Source: Pseudomonadota bacterium (GTDB taxonomy: Bacteria; Myxococcota; UBA9042; PHBI01). Taken from it: a stretch of DNA of 5,216 nt. The number at the start of each line of letters is the position of its first letter. Position 1 is the first letter of the stretch. Below the pieces are notes generated by a model. The model did no database searches. It saw only the letters and a list, made by a program, of their open reading frames with translations, and was not told where the DNA came from. A program made the translations under genes and the position numbers. The stretch covers positions 1 through 5,216 of the forward strand of contig SXIE01000445.1 of assembly GCA_005772945.1 (NCBI GenBank), read 5' to 3'. This document shows, piece after piece, positions 1 through 5,216 of the stretch.

Positions 1-450
1 CGCGCCGCCACCGAGCGGCTCCCGCTCGCGCGCGTCCGCGACGACGAGACCGCCGCGACCCCGGCGAGCGCGGCGGAGCTGCTCGCGCCGCTCGTCGCGC
101 TCGTGCGGCGGCATCACGTGGAGCTCCTCGACTGGACGCCGACCGTGCACCGCGAGCTCTCATCGACTCCGCGCCTCTTCGAGCTCGCGCGGCTCGAGCT
201 GTCGCGCGGCCCCGTGGCGACGAACGCGCGCCACGAGCCGGAAGCTCTCGAGGCGCTCGAGGTAGCGCTCGCTCAGCTGCTCGATGGCACGCGCGACCGG
301 CAGGCCCTCGTGCACGCCCTCGCCGATCGCATCGACGCGGGGGCGCTCGTGGTCGATGGGCTGCCGGCCGGCACGGAGCGCCGCGCGGCGCTCGCCCCGC
401 GCGTGCTCGGGGGCGTCGTCCGGCTGCGCGACCTCGGTCTCTTGGTTTAG
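1..450 (+). CDS. PKMT-type methyltransferase regulatory/winged-helix domain protein, C-terminal part (5' end outside window)
   Basis: The reading frame is open from the first base and ends with TAG at 448-450, so 149 C-terminal residues are visible. They follow the pattern of the C-terminal domain of class I SAM-dependent methyltransferases that carry a 'methyltransferase regulatory domain' (the PKMT family, including protein-lysine methyltransferases). The features seen are an L-A-R-L-E stretch, a 'VATNARHEPEAL' segment, and the hallmark 'LLDGTRDRQALVHAL', followed by a short helix ending in RLRDLGLLV. In the family this region forms a winged-helix-like module after the catalytic domain. The SAM-binding Rossmann domain would lie upstream, outside the window, so catalytic activity cannot be judged. 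A GTG at 103 could be read as a start, but the frame and the homologous pattern continue upstream of it, so I treat the gene as partial. The next gene on the strand begins 132 bases later, and I see no functional link to it. Confidence 0.75.
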   Translation, partial: RAATERLPLARVRDDETAATPASAAELLAPLVALVRRHHVELLDWTPTVHRELSSTPRLFELARLELSRGPVATNARHEPEALEALEVALAQLLDGTRDRQALVHALADRIDAGALVVDGLPAGTERRAALAPRVLGGVVRLRDLGLLV

Positions 451-540
451 CAGCGGCGGCCCTGCCCGAGCTTCGGCCACCTCGAATCCCGCGGTCGGCG
501 CGATCAAGGCGAGGCGACGCCGACGCACACCGGCTCGCGC

Positions 541-559
541 CGCCCCTTGTCGCGGGGCG
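541..559 (+). other. Small GC hairpin upstream of the large gene
   Basis: CGCCCC at 541-546 can pair perfectly with GGGGCG at 554-559 around a 7-base loop (TTGTCGC). It lies 12 bases before the Shine-Dalgarno sequence of the gene starting at 583. No T-tract follows, so it is not a classical intrinsic terminator for the upstream gene. In DNA this GC-rich a 6-bp stem can occur by chance. The rest of the 451-571 gap shows no convincing -35/-10 pair or operator. Confidence 0.2.
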
Positions 560-571
560 CCACCTCGCGCC

Positions 572-575
572 AGGA
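572..575 (+). promoter_or_regulatory. Shine-Dalgarno sequence fixing the start at 583
   Basis: AGGA at 572-575 lies 7 bases before the ATG at 583, an ideal spacing. The frame stays open upstream to a TTG at 547, which would add 12 residues, but that TTG has no comparable ribosome-binding sequence and sits in the loop of the GC hairpin at 541-559. The next in-frame ATG (658) also lacks one. This decides the start of the large gene. Confidence 0.7.
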
Positions 576-582
576 TGCGAGC

Positions 583-3500
583 ATGCCGACCGACACGACG
601 TGCGATACGCCGACCCAGTTCTCCATCGTCGTCCCCAAGCCCGCGACGCGCCTCAACATGGGCGAGTCGGACGCGACGAGCGGCAGCGAGTTCGGCTACC
701 CAGGCTTGTCGCTTCAGGCGGAGGACAACCTGTTCCTCGACGTCGGCAAGACGATGCTCGCCCAGGCCGCCGCGCTCTACGTGCAGTCGGACGGCGCGCT
801 CGATCAGTTCGCGGCCGAGGACATGACGCTCGCGAGCGACGGCGCGGCGAAGCTCGCGGCCACCGACAAGGTCGTCATCGTCGCCGGCGCGGGCCAGGGC
901 TCGTTCAAGAACGACACCTACTCGAAGGACGACCCGACCTGGATTGACTACAACAACCTCAATCAGCACTACCTGGTCGACAAGATCAGCTCGACGGTGA
1001 AGGCGCTCTTCTACGGGCCAGATTGGACTGACCACCAGCAAAAGGGCAAGCCCGACCAAGACCAATGGTTCGCCGCCGCCGGCACGACGCAGCCCGCCGG
1101 TCCCCCCGGTAGCGGCCTGCTGAAAGAACTCGTGACCCAGCTTGGCGGGCTTGGGTACGAAGCTGCCGATACCCAGACGCTCTGTGACTCGTATCTCAAA
1201 GGCATGCAGTGGAAGCCCGATTGCCTATCGGCGATGGGCATGTCCCTCAATTGGACCACGAGCGAGTACGAGTTTCTGACGAGCTTCGATCCGTACGAGC
1301 CGACCGGGATGGCTCGAGCGGAAAATGCGCCGATGGTAATGCCGTGGAGCAAGGCGCTCGCCACGGTGATTCAGGCGGGGATCTTGCTCAAGCGCTTCTC
1401 CGACGTGCTGCAAGCGCTCATCCCCGCCATCTTCGACAACGAGATCCTCTTTCGCATTCGCAAGCTGGCCGGCGCGGTCAAGGCGTTCAACGAATTTGCG
1501 CGGGGCATGAAGCCCGAGGACTGGAAGAAGTGGGGCCATGAGGGAGACGACAACGCCTGGGCACAAGCCAAGAAGCAACGGGTCGATCCCGCCTTCGCCA
1601 GGACCGCCTGGGGCGGCACGGAGGACGAAGAGTCGACGACGGCCGAGCTGACGAGCGCCGCCGAGCCTTACGACATCAGCGCGTTTGCGAACGCCGAAAT
1701 GACGATCAAGGACGCCGACGGCGGCACGGCACAGATCGCGGACTTCTCTTCTTACCAGACGCCCGCCTCATGCACGCTCACGCTGCTCGGCCTCTTCACG
1801 AGCTGCCAAGTGACGGTCACGGGCGACGCCACCGTCACAGTCGATGGGCAACGGGTCCGATACGACGCAGCGCGAGGGGCATGGAGCTCGGACGCGAACC
1901 CCTCGGGCTGGCCGGCCGGCTTCACGCTCGAGAGTGACACCTTGACCAAGGGCGGCGCCCTGTTCGAGGCGACCGGCGCGGGCGCCGCTGCGCTCGCCGA
2001 TCTCACCTTCTCCACGCCGGCGGGTGCCTCGGCCACGCTCGCCGTGGGGTCGGTGACCGCGACGCTCGAGCTCGCGTCGCTGAACGCGACCTCCGCCGTC
2101 ACGCGCGCCGCAAGCCTCGCGGCCTTGCTCAATGGCCACGCCCAGAGCGCCGGCAACTGGACCGCGACCGCGAGCGGCTTCACCGTGACGCTCACCAGCG
2201 TCAACACAGGCGTCGGCGCCACGGTTTCGCTGATGGCGGCGTCGGCCGAGCACAAGCAACTCGGCCTCGCGGGCGCGGCTGCCGGCGGCGCCAATTCCAT
2301 CAGCGCGGCAGAGCTCCAAGGCGCCCTCGCCGGCAAGGGCAATTTCGTTGCGACGCTCGAGGGAGACGCCGGAAGCCAAACCGTGAAGGTCACCCACAAC
2401 GTCGCGGGAAGCGCCTCGTACCTCGAGCTCAAGAACCCGGTGGCCGCGGTTTTCTTCGGCGCCGATCCGGCGCAGAGCGAAGGCTCGAGCCCCGAGGAGC
2501 GCGACGACTACGACAAGATGGACTCCGTCAACACCACGCTCGAGAGCCTCGATTCGCTCCTCAGCGGCGACACGGTTAAAGCGATCGCGCGCCCGGTCTT
2601 CGAGATGGTCGATCAGGTCGTCGAGGTCATGGGAAAAATCTCCGAGGTCGCCGAGGAGCTGAAGGCCTTCCTCGAGCCGCGGGCCGACACGCCCGGAGTC
2701 GGCATCCTCGCCGGCGACGGCGGGATCACCCTCGCCTCGCCGGCGGCCATCACCGGGGCCGGGCACTCGATCACCTTCATCGCGGGCGGCAAGGCCGGAG
2801 ATCCGAACCCCAAGAAATTCATCCCCGGTCCCGAGCATTTGATGAAATTGATCAGCGACCTCAATGACAAGTTCAACACCTGGCTCGGCGGCCAAATGGG
2901 GATCCCGAAAGACGACCCCGAGGAAAAAGGCGACTTCAACGTGTTCAGCAGTGGGACCATCCACATGGTGGCGCGGGACGAGATTGGGATGTTGTCGAAC
3001 GCCGGGATTCAGTGCCTGGCCAAGGCGCTCGATTTCCATGCGGCCGCGACCGTCACAATCGCCGCGCACACCGGGAACCTCGAGCTTCGCGGGCCGACGT
3101 TGCTGATCGGCGCGGGGGCGCCGGGGGCCGCCGCCACGAGCGCTCAGAAGCCCACGGACACGGTCAACGTCAGCGTGGCGAAGACGATCTGGCTCAATAC
3201 CCCGGGGGCCATGGCCAACCTCGGGGAGAAGAAGCTCCAGCTCGGCAAATCAAAAACCGCGACGCCGCAATCGGAGACCTACGACGACACCGCCCCGAAG
3301 CTCGAGCTCGACTTCGACGGCAAGTCGCTCGGGCTCACCGTGGACAAGAGTGCGGTGAAGCTCGAGCAGGAGCAGGTCACCGTCACGGGAAAGACATCGG
3401 TCGTTCTCGGCTCCGGCGGGAAGAAAAACATCCTCTGCGAGGGCGATGCGATGACGCTGTACGGAACCGTCACCATCGGTGGAGTCTTGAAGATCGACGG

Positions 3501-3882
3501 CACGGCCGTCCCGAGCCCAGCGAAGGTGCAGACCGCCATCGATACGCTCGCCTCCAAGGTCACGCAGCTGGAGACGCAAGTAGCCGCGCTCAACGCGCAG
3601 GCGAAGACGATGGAGACCGCGATCGCCGGGATCCAGGCGCAGATCGACGCGCTCAAGGCCCAGGTCGCGCCGCTCGTCGGTCCTGCCGCGGTCGCGGCAG
3701 CGGAGGCAGCGCGCCTGGCGGCGATCGATGCGGCGGAGGCCGCGAAGAGTGCGATGCAGGCGCAGCTGGCCAAGGTTTACGACACGATCAACACGCTGCG
3801 GAGCAACGCGCTGCCCATGATGGCGGCCACGAGCCTCGACAAGGTCGCCAAGCCTCGACCCTGGTGGCGCCTATGGGGATAG
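583..3882 (+). CDS. Large VgrG-tail-like (gp5_C/DUF2345-like) beta-helix protein with inserted domains and C-terminal coiled coil; function unknown
   Basis: I do not recognise a named family for this 1099-residue protein. Seen, in order: no signal peptide or clear membrane segment; an octad-repeat block at residues 42-104; a helix- and aromatic-rich region at about 105-345 with lower GC than the rest; a beta-rich Ala/Thr/Gly region at about 370-626 holding two related units; a helical stretch at about 647-700; further octad-type blocks at 708-737, 793-845 and 907-970; a coiled coil at about 982-1030; an Ala-rich helix to about 1075; and the end PRPWWRLWG. The octads resemble the triple-stranded beta-helix needle of phage gp5 and VgrG tails, so a trimeric spike or shaft role in a contractile secretion machine is a reasonable inference. 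It has no gp27 or OB-fold core and no PAAR motif, and I found no convincing catalytic motif. It converges on a needle-less vgrG 32 bases away. Alternatives are a phage-tail-derived structural protein or a secreted cargo carrier. The existence of the gene is near certain; the role is tentative. Confidence 0.9.
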   Translation: MPTDTTCDTPTQFSIVVPKPATRLNMGESDATSGSEFGYPGLSLQAEDNLFLDVGKTMLAQAAALYVQSDGALDQFAAEDMTLASDGAAKLAATDKVVIVAGAGQGSFKNDTYSKDDPTWIDYNNLNQHYLVDKISSTVKALFYGPDWTDHQQKGKPDQDQWFAAAGTTQPAGPPGSGLLKELVTQLGGLGYEAADTQTLCDSYLKGMQWKPDCLSAMGMSLNWTTSEYEFLTSFDPYEPTGMARAENAPMVMPWSKALATVIQAGILLKRFSDVLQALIPAIFDNEILFRIRKLAGAVKAFNEFARGMKPEDWKKWGHEGDDNAWAQAKKQRVDPAFARTAWGGTEDEESTTAELTSAAEPYDISAFANAEMTIKDADGGTAQIADFSSYQTPASCTLTLLGLFTSCQVTVTGDATVTVDGQRVRYDAARGAWSSDANPSGWPAGFTLESDTLTKGGALFEATGAGAAALADLTFSTPAGASATLAVGSVTATLELASLNATSAVTRAASLAALLNGHAQSAGNWTATASGFTVTLTSVNTGVGATVSLMAASAEHKQLGLAGAAAGGANSISAAELQGALAGKGNFVATLEGDAGSQTVKVTHNVAGSASYLELKNPVAAVFFGADPAQSEGSSPEERDDYDKMDSVNTTLESLDSLLSGDTVKAIARPVFEMVDQVVEVMGKISEVAEELKAFLEPRADTPGVGILAGDGGITLASPAAITGAGHSITFIAGGKAGDPNPKKFIPGPEHLMKLISDLNDKFNTWLGGQMGIPKDDPEEKGDFNVFSSGTIHMVARDEIGMLSNAGIQCLAKALDFHAAATVTIAAHTGNLELRGPTLLIGAGAPGAAATSAQKPTDTVNVSVAKTIWLNTPGAMANLGEKKLQLGKSKTATPQSETYDDTAPKLELDFDGKSLGLTVDKSAVKLEQEQVTVTGKTSVVLGSGGKKNILCEGDAMTLYGTVTIGGVLKIDGTAVPSPAKVQTAIDTLASKVTQLETQVAALNAQAKTMETAIAGIQAQIDALKAQVAPLVGPAAVAAAEAARLAAIDAAEAAKSAMQAQLAKVYDTINTLRSNALPMMAATSLDKVAKPRPWWRLWG
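706..894 (+). repeat. Protein octad-repeat block A (N-terminal beta-helix segment)
   Basis: Residues 42-104 of the large protein fall into eight units, seven of 8 residues and one of 7, each opening with hydrophobic-x-hydrophobic and often closing with Asp/Gly/Asn/Lys. The first two are LSLQAEDN and LFLDVGKT and the last is VVIVAGAG. This is the periodicity expected of gp5_C-type needles and DUF2345 extensions of VgrG. The repetition is at protein level; the DNA is not obviously repeated. Confidence 0.65.
2107..2460 (+). repeat. Two degenerate tandem beta-rich units in the large protein
   Basis: Residues about 509-565 and 571-626 share a layout: an Ala/Leu-rich helix (AASLAALLNG; SAAELQGALAG), then 'GNWTAT' or 'GNFVAT', a strand with TVTLT or TVKVT, and a Gly/Ala-Ser turn leading to another strand (ATVSLM; SYLELK) and a Gly-containing end. 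The helix followed by strands is reminiscent of hook-IN-like modules of flagellar and phage tail proteins, a loose resemblance only. Identity between the two is low, so this is a structural-level repeat if real. Confidence 0.4.
2704..2793 (+). repeat. Protein octad-repeat block B
   Basis: Residues 708-737 contain about four short units beginning with Ile, including ITLASPAA and ITFIAGGK, at 7-8 residue spacing. The block follows the helical stretch at 647-700 and precedes a helical insert of about 50 residues (HLMKLISDLNDKFNTWLGG). Confidence 0.5.
2959..3117 (+). repeat. Protein octad-repeat block C
   Basis: Residues 793-845 hold seven consecutive units of 7-9 residues starting with Ile, Leu or Val. 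The first two are IHMVARDE and IGMLSNAG. A later unit runs LELRGPT before LLIGAG. The wording closely resembles the tails of VgrG proteins, where strands of the type 'I-x-L-x-A' alternate with charged or Gly/Asn turns. Confidence 0.65.
3301..3510 (+). repeat. Protein octad-type block D (needle-end-like)
   Basis: Residues 907-970 show short strand-turn units including VTVTGKTS, then spacing shortens to 6-7 residues toward MTLYGT, VTIGGV and LKIDG. Endings of the 'V-T-I-G-G-x-L-K-I-D-G' kind are common at the distal end of gp5/VgrG needles. The spacing is less regular than in blocks A and C. Confidence 0.55.
3526..3672 (+). other. Coiled-coil region of the large protein
   Basis: Residues about 982-1030 show heptad spacing of Leu, Val, Ile and Ala (IDTLASKVTQLETQVAAL and onward to IQAQIDALKAQV) with Gln, Lys and Glu on the other face and no Pro or Gly until the segment IAGIQ. 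It follows beta block D and precedes an Ala-rich helix. A parallel coiled coil capping a trimeric beta-helix is a common trimerisation arrangement in phage fibres, which fits the spike reading. The oligomeric state is inferred. Confidence 0.7.
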
Positions 3883-3914
3883 GGTCGGCCAAGATCCTGT
3901 GAAGATGACGCGGT

Positions 3915-5216
3915 CTACGCGAGATCGCGGAACCGCATCGTGATCCCCGACGCGGTGCGGATCACGTTGTCGACGGCGCTCTCCGTCGTGACGTGCGCCG
4001 GCGTGAGCGCATTGTGGACGGCGCCGACGATGATCGGACGGTCCGGATCCCCGTTGACGAACGCCATGAGCACCTCGGTGCCCGCGTGGTTCGGGAACTG
4101 GACGCCGTAGTCCGCCCCGACGGAGGGCTGCGCCATGCGCACGGGCCGAGACGCCATGCGCTCGCCGTCGGCGACGGTGTCGAAGAGAAAGCGCACGATG
4201 TAGCGACCGTGCTCGTCGATCGGCGCCGCGATCTCGTCCTTGCCGGGCACTCGCCCCGCGATGATCCCCGTGACGAGCCCGGCGATGACGGGCTTCTTGG
4301 TGAGCCGCTGCGGCCGGAACGGCCGAGCCGCGTCGGTCGCCACGAACGTGTTCTCGTAGCGCGCGGGCTCCGCCTCGGAGCCGTGGAGGCCGAGCGGCTG
4401 CCGAAGCTCGTGCTCGACCTCGGCCATGAGGACGCGTACGCCGTCGACGCCCGCTCCCTCGAGCGCGTAGTGCGTTCCGCTCGCCAATTCGACGAGCTGG
4501 CTCGTGCCACGGTAGACGCTCTGCCACGCGGCGCTCTCTTCGGCGCGGATATTGGCGAGCGCAGCTGCCTCTTCCGGCGTCTTGAGATGGTCGCCCCACG
4601 CGACGACTCCGCCGCCCGTGCCGAAGGCCGCCTTGGACGCCCCGGAGATCTCCAGGTCCGGCGTGCGGTAGTTGTAGTCCGACACGACGAACTGCCTGCT
4701 CGTCATCCGCTCGACGGCGTTTAGCGACACGACGCCGCCCTCGTCCGCCCTCTCGGTGGCGACGACTAGCGTGGTCGGCTTGCGGTGGTGACGGAAACCC
4801 ACGTTCGCGTCGGTGAAGACGAGTCGATCGGAGCCGCGGCGGTGCTCGAAGAAGAAGCTGATGCCGACGTGCTCGGCGAGGCGCCGAATGAAGGACAAGT
4901 CCGACTCGGCATATTGAACGACGAAGTCGCGCGCCGGGTATTTGGCGGCAAAGCGCTCGAAGTCGACGTCGTCTGGCCCGTCGATCCCGAACATCGCCAG
5001 CGTGCTCTTGAAGATGTCGACGACGGACTGTTCCATATAGACGTCCTGCTTCTGGACGAGGCTGAGAAAGTTCATGCGCGGACAGAGCCGCGCGCGGAAG
5101 CTCGGCCCATGATCGCCGTACACGAGGCGCCGCTCGAGCTCGGCGACGACGCCAAAGATCTTGCGCACGTCCTCGCCGTTGCGCGAGAACACGAGCACGC
5201 CGGGCTCGGCGAGCTC
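3915..5216 (-). CDS. vgrG: Type VI secretion spike protein VgrG, needle-less form (N-terminus outside window)
   Basis: VgrG forms the trimeric tip on the Hcp tube of type VI secretion systems and is expelled into target cells. The 433 visible residues run from the window end to TAG at 3917-3915; by family comparison roughly 60-80 N-terminal residues are missing. Counting from the window edge, the gp27-like part shows the family motif YPARDFVVQYAESDLSF from residue 93 and ISFFFEH at about 119-125. Next comes a 'WGDHLKTPEEAAALANIRAEE' type stretch and the strand signature VLMAEVEHEL. The gp5 OB-fold spans about 305-402, with DEHGRYIVRFLFD, VRMAQPS and GDPDRPIIVG (389 onward). Only about 31 residues follow, ending ITMRFRDLA, so the gp5_C beta-helix and any C-terminal effector extension are absent. 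The other minus-strand frames past the stop show no needle repeats, which argues against a simple frameshift. It faces the large gene tail-to-tail, so the two are not one operon. Confidence 0.93.
   Translation of the reverse strand, partial: ELAEPGVLVFSRNGEDVRKIFGVVAELERRLVYGDHGPSFRARLCPRMNFLSLVQKQDVYMEQSVVDIFKSTLAMFGIDGPDDVDFERFAAKYPARDFVVQYAESDLSFIRRLAEHVGISFFFEHRRGSDRLVFTDANVGFRHHRKPTTLVVATERADEGGVVSLNAVERMTSRQFVVSDYNYRTPDLEISGASKAAFGTGGGVVAWGDHLKTPEEAAALANIRAEESAAWQSVYRGTSQLVELASGTHYALEGAGVDGVRVLMAEVEHELRQPLGLHGSEAEPARYENTFVATDAARPFRPQRLTKKPVIAGLVTGIIAGRVPGKDEIAAPIDEHGRYIVRFLFDTVADGERMASRPVRMAQPSVGADYGVQFPNHAGTEVLMAFVNGDPDRPIIVGAVHNALTPAHVTTESAVDNVIRTASGITMRFRDLA

Noticed and set aside
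547..582. Upstream TTG start that would add 12 residues to the large protein
   Set aside because: It has no suitably spaced Shine-Dalgarno sequence and lies in the loop of a GC hairpin, whereas the ATG at 583 has AGGA 7 bases upstream.
160..1065. Long open frame on the minus strand (301 codons)
   Set aside because: It lies opposite the methyltransferase end and the start of the large gene. Its translation is Arg/Val/Leu/Ala-rich low-complexity sequence typical of antisense frames in GC-rich DNA, with no recognisable motif.
1330..1430. Hydrophobic helix around residues 250-283 of the large protein as a possible membrane or pore-forming segment
   Set aside because: Lys and Arg interrupt it every few residues (SKALATV, LLKRFSD), giving an amphipathic helix and no continuous hydrophobic span of about 20 residues.
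1768..3069. 433-codon open frame on the minus strand inside the large gene
   Set aside because: The composition is antisense-like (Arg, Gly, Glu, Val) with no domain pattern, while the plus frame has coherent octad repeats across part of the same stretch. High GC3 keeps such shadow frames open.
3870..3883. Perfect 5-bp inverted repeat CCTAT-GGGG-ATAGG over the stop codon of the large gene, considered as a terminator
   Set aside because: The stem is only 5 bp with three A-T pairs and does not extend. No T-tract follows on either strand, so terminator activity is not supported.
3012..3902. 296-codon plus-strand frame overlapping the 3' end of the large gene
   Set aside because: It is an Arg/Gly/Asp/His-rich frameshift shadow of the coiled-coil and needle coding region, with no ribosome-binding site or motif.
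3993..4724. Plus-strand frame opposite vgrG
   Set aside because: It is an Arg/Asp/Val-rich antisense shadow; the minus strand carries unmistakable VgrG motifs here.
1..5216. CRISPR array, tRNA, rRNA, insertion sequence or attachment site
   Set aside because: I saw no regularly spaced direct repeats, no tRNA-like cloverleaf motifs, no terminal inverted repeats and no transposase motifs; nearly all of the window is protein-coding.

Overview
The window is GC-rich (about 70% or more over most of its length) and densely coding, with GC-biased third codon positions. Together with a type VI secretion spike gene and a protein-lysine-methyltransferase-type regulatory domain, this fits a high-GC proteobacterium or myxobacterium. 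That placement is an inference from composition and gene content; no rRNA or other taxonomic marker is present.

Layout: (1) Positions 1-450, + strand: the 3' end of a gene whose visible 149 residues resemble the C-terminal winged-helix/regulatory part of PKMT-type SAM-dependent methyltransferases. (2) Positions 451-582: a 132-base gap with no recognisable sigma70-type promoter, a small GC hairpin (541-559), and a good Shine-Dalgarno sequence (572-575). (3) Positions 583-3882, + strand: a 1099-residue protein of no family I can name. It has four blocks of about 8-residue periodicity, like the gp5 C-terminal needle or VgrG tail (DUF2345/gp5_C-like), separated by long non-repeat inserts, then a C-terminal coiled coil and a Trp-rich end. 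(4) Positions 3883-3914: a 32-base spacer between convergent stop codons. (5) Positions 3915-5216, - strand: a VgrG spike protein whose N-terminus lies outside the window and which stops about 31 residues after its gp5 OB-fold, so it has no beta-helical needle.

The main idea is that the VgrG here is a bare base-plus-OB core lacking a needle, while the gene facing it tail-to-tail encodes needle-like repeats without a VgrG core. They may be separate parts of one type VI (or related contractile-injection) tip, with the large inserts in the second protein acting as cargo or adaptor domains. The repeats and the VgrG truncation are visible in the sequence; the physical partnership is inference. The methyltransferase fragment has no evident functional link to the secretion genes.
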